Assembly: GCA_029974985.1 (NCBI GenBank)
Contig: JARKQC010000203.1
Span: 64,458 to 128,457 of the forward strand
Origin: Bacteroidota bacterium
GTDB taxonomy: Bacteria > Bacteroidota > Ignavibacteria > Kapaibacteriales > UBA2268
Direction of reading: 5' to 3'
Length of the DNA stretch: 64,000 nucleotides
Both the position numbers and the translations under genes were made by a program. Of the stretch, positions 36,437-44,614 are shown piece after piece. Within the stretch, counting starts at the first letter, position 1, and the number at the start of each line of letters is the position of its first letter. The notes below the pieces were generated by a model that ran no database searches, was not told the DNA's origin, and worked only from the letters and a program-made list of their open reading frames with translations.

Positions 36437-37789
36437 ATGATTAAAAAAATATTTTTATTTTTATTATTAATTTCTGTTCCACTCATTGCTCAGAAACAAA
36501 ATTTTGACCGTGCATCTTATTACTCTTATGGGCAAAAATTATTTTCTGAAGCTCACTTGTTACCATATAATGATAAAGATAGTATAAAAATTATAATAAT
36601 GTTTAAAACGGTTTATGAATCACTTATTTTCGTACAAGTTAATCCTCTTGATAATCCGGGAAATTTTCAGGCAATTCCTTTTATTGAAGTTTTTTTTAAA
36701 GATGAAAATGGTATTATAAAAAACCGCGTTTTATGGTCTGATACTGTTTGGGCAAAAGATTACGATGAAACAAAATCAAAAAATAAATTTTCTGCGGGTT
36801 ACGTCGAGGCAACTTTGCCCAATGCTGACTATAAATGCGTAGTACAATTATTAGATAGATACAAAAAACCAGGTGAAAAAAATGATTTGACAATAAGTGC
36901 AATAAAAAATAATAAAAATACTATTTATTTTGACCCAATTTTGACTTATTCCGAAGAAGAACTGCCTCAATATAAATCAATACCATTTATATTATCAAAT
37001 AAAATTAATTTTAATTCAAAAGATACGAAAATTATTATTCCACTGATTTATTCTAAAAAATACAATGTATTTAATTATAATTTAAAAAAAATCAATTTGA
37101 ATGAGGATAATTTATGGAATGATTCAGTTAATATTTGGGGACGTGTCTATCCGAGTGATAATAGTAAAATCAACGTCGAAAAAACGAATAATTTACCCGT
37201 TTTATTAAGTATAAAAACTGATAAAAATGTTGATGTTTTTAATAATGAAAAGCAAGAGGGAGTTTTAAAAATTGATTTACCCAAAACTGGATTATCACCG
37301 GGTAAATATAATTTACTTCTAAAAAATGAAAATAATTTAGATAGTATTAATTATGATTTCGAAGTAGTTTGGTTGGATATACCGCTTTCATTGCGTAACC
37401 CCGATTATGCTATCGAGATGATGTATTATATTCTTAACGACGAAGAATATAACAAAATGAAAGACTCGGATAATGATAAAAAAGCTGACTTAATAATGAA
37501 ATATTGGAAACAAAAAGACCCAACAAAAGACACACCTTATAACGAAATGATGACCGAATATTTTCGTAGAGTAGATTATGCTTTTTTCAATTATCAAACA
37601 ATTCAAGAAAAAGATGGTGCAAAAACTGAAAGAGGAAAAATTTATATTTTATTCGGCAAACCCGAAATTATAGAAAAAAGTATAAAAGACGGCGTTCAAA
37701 CTGAAATTTGGAATTACAAAAAAATTTCAAAAAAATTTTATTTTGAGTTAGTATCTAATGGTCTATATATTTTAACAAAAATTGATTGA
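36437..37789 (+). CDS. GWxTD domain-containing exported protein
   Basis: The 450-residue protein has a signal peptide (about 1-18). The C-terminal part (about 345-450) has the outline of the GWxTD domain: YWKQKDPTKDTPYNEMMTEYFRRVDYA, then GRIYILFG-like GKIYILFGKPE. The name-giving GWxTD is here GAKTERG, so Trp is replaced by Ala. GWxTD proteins are widespread in FCB bacteria and of unknown function. The first ~330 residues are beta-rich with no recognised domain. It is the last gene of the lepA run, 3 bp after ruvX. Confidence 0.8.
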   Translation: MIKKIFLFLLLISVPLIAQKQNFDRASYYSYGQKLFSEAHLLPYNDKDSIKIIIMFKTVYESLIFVQVNPLDNPGNFQAIPFIEVFFKDENGIIKNRVLWSDTVWAKDYDETKSKNKFSAGYVEATLPNADYKCVVQLLDRYKKPGEKNDLTISAIKNNKNTIYFDPILTYSEEELPQYKSIPFILSNKINFNSKDTKIIIPLIYSKKYNVFNYNLKKINLNEDNLWNDSVNIWGRVYPSDNSKINVEKTNNLPVLLSIKTDKNVDVFNNEKQEGVLKIDLPKTGLSPGKYNLLLKNENNLDSINYDFEVVWLDIPLSLRNPDYAIEMMYYILNDEEYNKMKDSDNDKKADLIMKYWKQKDPTKDTPYNEMMTEYFRRVDYAFFNYQTIQEKDGAKTERGKIYILFGKPEIIEKSIKDGVQTEIWNYKKISKKFYFELVSNGLYILTKID

Positions 37790-37912
37790 TATTGTGTAAA
37801 TTCAATTAAAAATTAAAAATATTTTTTTTATATCAAAAAAAAATTATATTTTAAAATCTAATCTATTTTACTATTAATTAAATATTATTTTATTTGATGG
37901 AGCTATAATAAA

Positions 37913-38623
37913 TTGAAGATTACAAATAATGAAAATTCTGGATTGATTTGGTATGGAATTGCTGTATTATTAGTATTAAGTTTTAGCATATTTCCTTCAA
38001 AAAAATATCCAAATAAATGGGAAAATTCTTTTTCATTTGCTGATTCTATTGCAAAAGTTAATGACCAAAATATAAAGGTTAAATTAGCAGAAGACGGCTT
38101 AGTCGAAGCCAGAAAAATGTATAGTGAATTTCCCTATCACGCAAGAATACAAATGCTGTTAGGATATTATTATTTTGTATTAGGCAATATGGATTCTACG
38201 ATTTATTATTCAACAAAATCACTCGAAAATGGTAGTGGCGGGGTAGTTAATTCTATTGAACCTATATCACAAGAGTTACTTGCAAATGCTACAATTAACA
38301 AAGGAATCTCGCTACTAGCGAAAGGTGATACTAATAGTGCTTTTAAAATATATCTGAACGCTTCAAAATATAACTCACATAATTTAATAATAAATAAAAA
38401 TCTTGCTTGGTTCTATTTAAATCAAAATAAACCAGATATTGCTTTGTATTACTATTATACTGCATTAAATAATAATAAAACAGATGCTGATGTTTTATTA
38501 GGTCTTGCAAGAACATATTTTATAAAATCTAATATTGATTCAGCTCACTATTACGCAAATAGAGTATTGACGATTAATCCCGATAACCAAGATGCTTTGA
38601 ATATTTCAAACTTAACAAGATAA
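37913..38623 (+). CDS. TPR-repeat membrane-anchored protein (TTG start)
   Basis: The 236-residue protein has an N-terminal hydrophobic segment (about 11-26) and TPR-like helices, clearest at about 160-235 (NLAWFYLNQNKPDIALYYYYTALNNN, LLGLARTYF). The start is probably TTG at 37913: it is preceded by GGAG, no in-frame ATG occurs before residue about 60, and a later start would remove the anchor. TPRs mediate protein contacts; no partner is indicated except the DUF2142 protein encoded 4 bp downstream, with which it is likely cotranscribed. Confidence 0.72.
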   Translation: MKITNNENSGLIWYGIAVLLVLSFSIFPSKKYPNKWENSFSFADSIAKVNDQNIKVKLAEDGLVEARKMYSEFPYHARIQMLLGYYYFVLGNMDSTIYYSTKSLENGSGGVVNSIEPISQELLANATINKGISLLAKGDTNSAFKIYLNASKYNSHNLIINKNLAWFYLNQNKPDIALYYYYTALNNNKTDADVLLGLARTYFIKSNIDSAHYYANRVLTINPDNQDALNISNLTR

Positions 38624-38627
38624 ATAA

Positions 38628-40028
38628 ATGAAAAATAAACAAAATAAATTTGAAAATTTTAGAGTAAAAGAAGAATATTTATTTGTTCTCGTAGCACTGC
38701 TTTTTGGCGTTTTGTTTGCTTTTTTAAATCCACCAGCACAATCAAACGACGAAGATAGGCATTTTTACAATGCTTATGGAAAAAGTGAAGGACACTTTTT
38801 ACCTGAAAAAAAAGGTGATGAAGTTGGTTATATGTTGCCTAAATCACTATTAGAAGCGGTTTCTACTTATCAAGGAATAAATTTTAATGAAGGACAAAAG
38901 ATAAAGAAAAGCACAGTTGATAATTATGCAAAAATAAATTTAAATCCTAATAATAGAGAATTTTATAATCATACAAATTTTGCAATAAATCCAATATCAT
39001 ATTTACCATATATTATTGGTATAAATATTGGAAAAATTATAAATTCAAATCCAATTTCATTATTATGGAGTGCAAGAATCTCTGGCTTGATTTTTTACAT
39101 AATTATAATATTTTTTGCAATTAGGCATATCCCCGTTTATAAAGGTGTAATAATGCTTGTTGCATTATCACCGATGTCTTTATATCAAGCGGCTTCTGTA
39201 ACTTACGACCTTATGGCAATTTCACTTTCATATCTATTAATAGCTTTATTTATCAAATTTGCTATAAACGAAACTCAGCTCCGAAAGTCTGATATAATTT
39301 GGCTCGTAGTCATTGCATTTTTTCAAAGATTTGCAAAAGATGGATATATATTAATACCTTTTTTACTATTAATTGTTCCTCAAAATAGATTTAAAAGTAA
39401 AGCTTTTTATTATGGTTTGTTTGCATATTTTATACTATTAATTTTCTTACCAGATTTGACTTGGGGCGCAATGCTCAAATCTATGAATTATGGCAAAGGA
39501 AGAGTATTCCAAAATGATTTTTTATTTAATACTTCGATGAATATTTCTTATCATTTATCACATCCTTTTTCGGCTATTTGGCACATATTTCAAAACATTT
39601 TAGCACAAGGAAAAGAGTGGATGTATGGCATATTTGCTCGCTTTGGCTATGCTTATGTAATACCTTCGAAATTTGTTATTACTCTTCATATATTAGTACT
39701 TTTATCGCTTGCATTATTTGACTCTAAAAAGGATATTAAATTAAGTAATAAAATCAAATATATTTCTTTAATTATTGGAATACTAAGCGCTTTACTTATT
39801 ATAGTTGGATTCTTAATTATAGGTTCGCCTGTTGGTTCGCATTTTGTCTTTGGTTTGCAAGGGCGTTATTTCTTGCCAATTATCCCACTGCTATTATTAG
39901 TAATTTACAATACCAAGTTTTATAATAAGAATTTTGAAAAATATGGAGCGATATTTATAGCCTTATATTCAATTATTATTTTATCATATATAACAAGTTT
40001 TATTAATAACTATTTTTATGTTGAATAA
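38628..40028 (+). CDS. DUF2142 family polytopic membrane protein
   Basis: The 466-residue protein has about ten hydrophobic segments and the DUF2142 hallmark after the first one: NPPAQSNDEDRHFYNAY (near residue 28), followed by SEGHFLP and a LPKSLLEA stretch. The family resembles GT-C glycosyltransferases (acidic residues after the first membrane helix) and is often found in cell-envelope polysaccharide loci, but its activity is unproven. Here it follows a TPR gene and ends with a terminator before the MsbA-like exporter, a context that fits envelope polysaccharide or lipid work. Confidence 0.82.
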   Translation: MKNKQNKFENFRVKEEYLFVLVALLFGVLFAFLNPPAQSNDEDRHFYNAYGKSEGHFLPEKKGDEVGYMLPKSLLEAVSTYQGINFNEGQKIKKSTVDNYAKINLNPNNREFYNHTNFAINPISYLPYIIGINIGKIINSNPISLLWSARISGLIFYIIIIFFAIRHIPVYKGVIMLVALSPMSLYQAASVTYDLMAISLSYLLIALFIKFAINETQLRKSDIIWLVVIAFFQRFAKDGYILIPFLLLIVPQNRFKSKAFYYGLFAYFILLIFLPDLTWGAMLKSMNYGKGRVFQNDFLFNTSMNISYHLSHPFSAIWHIFQNILAQGKEWMYGIFARFGYAYVIPSKFVITLHILVLLSLALFDSKKDIKLSNKIKYISLIIGILSALLIIVGFLIIGSPVGSHFVFGLQGRYFLPIIPLLLLVIYNTKFYNKNFEKYGAIFIALYSIIILSYITSFINNYFYVE

Positions 40029-40058
40029 TAAAAATAAATTTTGCAATACAATTTTACA

Positions 40059-40090
40059 AAAGACGCAATTTTTTGCGTCTTTGATTTTTT
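40059..40090 (+). terminator. Terminator after the DUF2142 gene
   Basis: AAAGACGCAA at 40059-40068 pairs with TTGCGTCTTT at 40073-40082 around a T4 loop, followed by GATTTTTT. It lies 30 bp after the stop. Confidence 0.85.
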
Positions 40091-40123
40091 AATTTATAAA
40101 TTGAAGATAAAAATTTTATAAAA

Positions 40124-41968
40124 ATGAAATCCCCAATAAAAGAAAAAAATAGTTTTAATATTGTTTTAAGAATAATTGAATTTATCAAACCATTCAAAGC
40201 ATTATTAATTTTACAAATTCTCTTAAATACTTGTTTTTCTACATTAAGTACTATTTCTATTACTTTAATAAAGCCAATTCTCGATATACTTTTTTCTAAT
40301 AATATTAATATTCAGCACAATTCATCGCAAGCTAATATTCTTGAGAATTTAAGTAATAAATTTTTTATCCTTATATATAATCTTATCCAAAGCGATGATA
40401 CTTATCAAACTTTATTAAATGTTAGCTATCTAATTATTTCTGTATTTATTTTAAAAAACATTTTCAAATATTTTGCTTCGATAACATCTACTAAGTTAGA
40501 AGAAAGCGTTATAAAAAATATTAGAGACACGATATTTACAAAAATTACGGGTTTATCACTCGAATTTTTTACTCGTAGTAAACTTGGTAATTTAATTTCA
40601 ATTCTGACAAATGATGTAACTGCTGTAAATTCATCAACTTTAAGCTCTTTTACTACTTTTATACGCGAATCTATTCAAATAATACTTTTCTTATTCTTAT
40701 TATTGTCAATTTCTACAAAACTTACATTAATCGCATTTAGCACAAGTGTAATTAGTTTGTTTCTAATTAGATATGCAGTTCAATATTTACGAAAATATGC
40801 GGCAAGAATGCAAACTGCAATGGCTGACTACACTACTACTTTATCTGAAATGATTTCCGGTATTCGAGTTGTTAAAGCATATAATGCAGAAAAAACTATT
40901 AATAATAAATTTATTTCGGATACTAATAAATATGTTCGTTCTGCTATCAAACATAGAAAAGTTATCGAATTAGTGCCTGCTTTTAACGAGGTCTTTGCAA
41001 TTTTTGCTTTATGTGTAGTATTGTTTATTGGTGGAAACGAGGTATTATCAGGCTATATGGAACCTGAAAAATTAATGTTATTTTTATTTTCACTTTTTTC
41101 GATAATGTCGCCAATTGCAACCGTAGTAAATGCCGTTTCTGGATTTCAGCGTGGGATTGTATCGGCTGAGCGTATTTTTACAATACTTGATGAAACGACA
41201 AAAGTAATTTCTGGCGATAAACAAATAAATAATTTTGAAAAATCTATAGAAATTAATAATGTAAATTTTGCATATATTGATAAAGATGTTATAAAAGATA
41301 ATAATTTTAAAATTGAAAAAAATAAAAAAATCGCTTTCGTCGGCTCAAGCGGAAGCGGTAAATCAACAATGCTCGATTTAATTATTAGATTTTATGACCC
41401 AACAAATGGTGAAATTCTTATTGATGGCAATAATATCCGCCAATTTGATATTCAATCTTATCGCAATTTGTTTGGAATTGTGTCGCAGGAAAATATGCTA
41501 TTTAATGATACAATATTAAATAATATTCGATATGGATTTGAGGAAGCAAGTGAATACGATATTATTGAAGCAAGTAAAAAAGCAAACGCATATAATTTTA
41601 TACAGAAATTACCCGATTCATTTAATACTATAATTGGTGATCGCGGAGTTACACTATCTGGTGGAGAGCGTCAGCGTATTGCAATAGCCCGTGCATTAGT
41701 ACGAAATCCACAAATATTAGTTTTCGACGAGGCAACTTCCGCACTCGATGCTGAATCAGAAAAAGTTGTTCAAAAAGCTATTAACGAATCTCTAAAAAAT
41801 AAAACGGCAATTATCGTTGCTCACCGTTTATCAACTATTATTGATTGTGATGAAATACTCGTTTTTGACGATGGCAAAATTTCCGAGCGCGGTACTCATA
41901 GCGAATTAATCCAAAAAAAAGGTATATATTATAAATTATATGAGATTCAATTTACTGAAAAAATATAA
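40124..41968 (+). CDS. ABC exporter, MsbA-like (fused membrane and ATPase domains)
   Basis: The 614-residue half-transporter has six membrane helices (about 20-340) and a C-terminal ATPase: Walker A GSSGSGKST near residue 407, Q-loop VSQEN near 455, signature LSGGERQRIAIARAL near 511, Walker B ILVFDEATSALD near 531 and switch His in AHRLST near 566. It is closest in layout to MsbA/lipid A flippases, which carry lipid A-core across the inner membrane; multidrug exporters look similar, so the substrate is inferred. It is a single gene after a terminator. Confidence 0.9.
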   Translation: MKSPIKEKNSFNIVLRIIEFIKPFKALLILQILLNTCFSTLSTISITLIKPILDILFSNNINIQHNSSQANILENLSNKFFILIYNLIQSDDTYQTLLNVSYLIISVFILKNIFKYFASITSTKLEESVIKNIRDTIFTKITGLSLEFFTRSKLGNLISILTNDVTAVNSSTLSSFTTFIRESIQIILFLFLLLSISTKLTLIAFSTSVISLFLIRYAVQYLRKYAARMQTAMADYTTTLSEMISGIRVVKAYNAEKTINNKFISDTNKYVRSAIKHRKVIELVPAFNEVFAIFALCVVLFIGGNEVLSGYMEPEKLMLFLFSLFSIMSPIATVVNAVSGFQRGIVSAERIFTILDETTKVISGDKQINNFEKSIEINNVNFAYIDKDVIKDNNFKIEKNKKIAFVGSSGSGKSTMLDLIIRFYDPTNGEILIDGNNIRQFDIQSYRNLFGIVSQENMLFNDTILNNIRYGFEEASEYDIIEASKKANAYNFIQKLPDSFNTIIGDRGVTLSGGERQRIAIARALVRNPQILVFDEATSALDAESEKVVQKAINESLKNKTAIIVAHRLSTIIDCDEILVFDDGKISERGTHSELIQKKGIYYKLYEIQFTEKI

Positions 41969-42074
41969 TTTATTTGGAAATCAGATAGTTAGTAGAACAA
42001 GCCCCTTGCTGGCTGATAATAAAAATATGTCCAATATTTTTAAAAGTGTTTAAGATTTAAATCCATATTATATT

Positions 42075-42085
42075 GTAGGATAGAT
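42075..42085. repeat. Short dispersed element GTAGGATAGAT (copy 2)
   Basis: This is the second copy of the 11-mer at 18605-18615, again in an intergenic stretch close to terminators. The surrounding 41969-42130 region has no other recognisable content. Confidence 0.3.
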
Positions 42086-42130
42086 GTTTTATCTTTGCAA
42101 TTCATCTCTAAAGTAAAAGAATTTTTTATA

Positions 42131-42164
42131 AAAAAAAGGACTGACATAAAAAAATATGCAGTCC
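42131..42164 (-). terminator. Terminator of the small Cys-rich protein gene
   Basis: On the minus strand GGACTG-cATA (from 42164) pairs with TATGt-CAGTCC (ending at 42138) and is followed by T7-8 (complement of the A run at 42131-42137). It lies 30 bp past the stop of the gene at 42194. Confidence 0.8.
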
Positions 42165-42193
42165 GTTTCTTCTTTTAAAAAAGAATATCTATT

Positions 42194-42454
42194 TTAGTTT
42201 GCTGGCTTTGCTTCTACTGTTTTAGTTTCGCTATTTGTAGTTTTAGCTTCTGATTTTGCATCTTTTGTAGTAGTGCAAGATTCTTTTTTTGCAGAAGTTT
42301 TTTGAGTAGAGCAGCTTTCTTGTTTTGCAGATGGTTTAGTAGTGCAGCATTCTGATTTTGCAGAAGATTTGTGCTTATCGCAAGCATTAGAGCTTAATAC
42401 TGATAACGAAAATACTAAACCAACTGCTACTGCAAAGATTTTTAATGATTTCAT
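42194..42454 (-). CDS. Small secreted cysteine-containing tandem-repeat protein
   Basis: The 86-residue protein has a clear signal peptide (about 1-24, ...LSVLSSNA). The mature part is low-complexity and made of a roughly 13-residue repeat: HKSSAKSECCTTK, PSAKQESCSTQK and TSAKKESCTTTK, followed by a Lys/Glu/Thr tail without Cys. The mature protein has six Cys (one before the repeats). No known domain is recognised. Metal binding, redox buffering or disulfide cross-linking are possible but are inference only. It has its own terminator and is probably monocistronic. Confidence 0.75.
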   Translation of the reverse strand: MKSLKIFAVAVGLVFSLSVLSSNACDKHKSSAKSECCTTKPSAKQESCSTQKTSAKKESCTTTKDAKSEAKTTNSETKTVEAKPAN

Positions 42455-42549
42455 AAATTACTCCAAAAAAATAAATAAAAAAAACGTTTACAATTATTAG
42501 ACTTAAATATTAAAAGTTTATTTTAATTAAATTAATAATTTCGCCATTA

Positions 42550-43845
42550 CTATAAAATTAATTCTCCATAAACGTATTCGCCAATAGCAGAATTGATTTT
42601 AGTTCTATAAAATTTTCGCTCGATTTCTTGATCCGCAACAAATTTTACTTTTACATAATTTTCCGACCAACCTTTCCACATACCTTCTTCTTGTATATAA
42701 GTTTCGGGTATTACGGTAAGCACTTTTCCAACTTGCTCTAAATAGAATTTTCTTTGTTTAGCTATTGATAATTCTCTTAATTTTTGGGTACGCTCTTTTC
42801 TTATGTTTACGGGGACTGGATTTATGTAATTAACTGCGGGAGTATTATCTCTTTCTGAATAAGTAAAAACGTGCAAATATGAAATTGGCAAGTTATTTAG
42901 TAAATTATAAGTTTCTAAAAAATGTTCATCTGTTTCGCCGGGAAATCCAACGATAACATCAACACCAATACCACAATTTTCAATTTTATTTTTAATTTTA
43001 TAAATTAAATCTTTGTATTGATCGCTTTTATATCTTCGTTTCATTTTTCTTAAAATTTCACTGGAACCGCTTTGAAGTGGTATATGAAAATGTGGGCACA
43101 GATTACCTTTAGAATTAGCAACTAATTCAAGAATTTCATCATTTAATAAATTTGGTTCGATAGAAGAAATTCTTGTTCGTAAATCAATATCAAGAGATTC
43201 GATTAAACGGACAACATCGGTAAAGTTCTCGCCAGATTTAGATTTATAATCTCCGAGATTAATACCCGAAATAACGACTTCTTTATAGCCAGATTGAATA
43301 ATTTTTTCGATATGCCCTGAAATTCTATTAAAATCCATACTTCTACTTTCACCCCTTGCATAAGGAATGGTACAAAAAGTACAGAAATAATTACAGCCAT
43401 CTTGAATTTTAAAAAATGCACGTGTCCGCATATCATTATCTGTCGTAACAGCGGCATCGAATGGTAAATCATCAATGCAGGATACATTTATCTGAGTTTT
43501 TTCGCCACCAAGCATATTATGAACAAGAGTTGGGACGCGAAATTTTTCTCTTTGCCCAAAAACAGCATCAACTCCTTCAATAGAAGCAACTTCTTGTGGT
43601 TTTAATTGAGCATAGCAACCAAACACAGCTAGAAAAGCATTTGGAGATTTCCTTTTTGCCCGTCTAATTATTTTTCTTGCTTCGATATCGGCATTATTTG
43701 TAACAGAGCAGGTATTGATAAGAATTACATCTGTATCGTTTCCAAATTCTGTTATCGAATAACCCATTTCTTCGAATTTATCTTTAATTGCAGCAGTTTC
43801 GGCATAATTTACTTTGCAACCGAGTGTATGAAGTGATACTCTCAT
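42550..43845 (-). CDS. mtaB: tRNA (t6A37)-C2-methylthiotransferase MtaB
   Basis: The 431-residue radical-SAM methylthiotransferase has an N-terminal UPF0004 domain (SLHTLGCKVNYAET, TCSVTNNAD, FGCYAQ) holding three cluster Cys. The radical-SAM motif CNYFCTFCTIP (CxxxCxxC) lies near residue 150, and there is a C-terminal TRAM-like region. The TLGCKVNYAET opening is typical of MtaB (YqeV) rather than MiaB or RimO. It converts t6A to ms2t6A at position 37 of ANN-decoding tRNAs. It lies 27 bp downstream of the exported protein gene at 43873 on the same strand. Confidence 0.93.
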   Translation of the reverse strand: MRVSLHTLGCKVNYAETAAIKDKFEEMGYSITEFGNDTDVILINTCSVTNNADIEARKIIRRAKRKSPNAFLAVFGCYAQLKPQEVASIEGVDAVFGQREKFRVPTLVHNMLGGEKTQINVSCIDDLPFDAAVTTDNDMRTRAFFKIQDGCNYFCTFCTIPYARGESRSMDFNRISGHIEKIIQSGYKEVVISGINLGDYKSKSGENFTDVVRLIESLDIDLRTRISSIEPNLLNDEILELVANSKGNLCPHFHIPLQSGSSEILRKMKRRYKSDQYKDLIYKIKNKIENCGIGVDVIVGFPGETDEHFLETYNLLNNLPISYLHVFTYSERDNTPAVNYINPVPVNIRKERTQKLRELSIAKQRKFYLEQVGKVLTVIPETYIQEEGMWKGWSENYVKVKFVADQEIERKFYRTKINSAIGEYVYGELIL

Positions 43846-43872
43846 CTATATTTAATTTTAAAATTGATATAA

Positions 43873-44523
43873 TTATTTGTTTAAAAAATCGCTAATTTTG
43901 GTAATATAAACAGAAAAATCTTTTTCTTGTTTAGGATTACTTGCGACTTTGATAGTGATTCTTGCTTTTTCTCTTGTCCAAGAATCAACTAATTTATTAA
44001 GTTCAGAAATACGTTGATTAGCAAGGTTTTCTAAATTACTGATATTAAAATCTACATAAAGAGAGCGATTAAATCTAAGTAGTTTTTGTAATTCTTGTAA
44101 TTTTTCTAAACCTCTTTCATCAATATTGGCCGAACCATTTGAAAAAATATTCTCATATAATATTCTCGCACCAACATCAGGCTTAATAGCAGTCCATTCT
44201 GTTTCTTGTTCAGTAAATTTTGTTACATCATCTATTTTAAAATTAAATTCTTTACGTATAATATCATCAGAGCTTAAAATTACAAGATATTCCTCTCCAC
44301 TTGGTAATAACTGTTCGAATTTGCCATCTTTAGAAGAAAAAGTTTTTATTTTTTTCCCTTCTTTACTACGAAATTCGATACTTACAGCAAGAGCTATATT
44401 TGTATTTTCGTCTTTTATTACACCTTTTAATAATACTTGTGCATCCTTTCCGCTTAAAAATTGAGAAAAAGAAAAATTAAAACTTGTGAACAAAGCAATT
44501 AGTATTATTAACAAATTACGCAT
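43873..44523 (-). CDS. Exported protein with carboxypeptidase-regulatory-like domain (paralogue of 23056 protein)
   Basis: The 216-residue protein has a signal peptide (about 1-20) and a beta-sandwich segment (VLLKGVIKDENTNIALAVSIEF...KDGKFEQLLPSGEEY, about 30-80). That segment aligns by eye with the protein at 23056-23853 (LLNGKIIDKATGKPI...DGVFQQVLPAG). The C-terminal half (about 105-216) has a degenerate OmpA-like outline (FSNGSANIDERGLEKLQELQKLL...). The function is unknown; a structural envelope role is plausible. It is probably cotranscribed with mtaB and divergent from the PD40-OmpA gene at 44615. Confidence 0.55.
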   Translation of the reverse strand: MRNLLIILIALFTSFNFSFSQFLSGKDAQVLLKGVIKDENTNIALAVSIEFRSKEGKKIKTFSSKDGKFEQLLPSGEEYLVILSSDDIIRKEFNFKIDDVTKFTEQETEWTAIKPDVGARILYENIFSNGSANIDERGLEKLQELQKLLRFNRSLYVDFNISNLENLANQRISELNKLVDSWTREKARITIKVASNPKQEKDFSVYITKISDFLNK

Positions 44524-44614
44524 AATAAACTTAGCCTATAAATTTATAAATAAAATATTAATTAACATATAACGAATAATAAAATAAATTATTCATTTAA
44601 AAAGACGAACTTAA

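Noticed and set aside
42001-42130. Possible small RNA or gene remnant between the MsbA-like gene and the Cys-repeat gene.
   Set aside because: Apart from an 11-mer repeat there is no stable fold, promoter pair or coding frame that can be supported.
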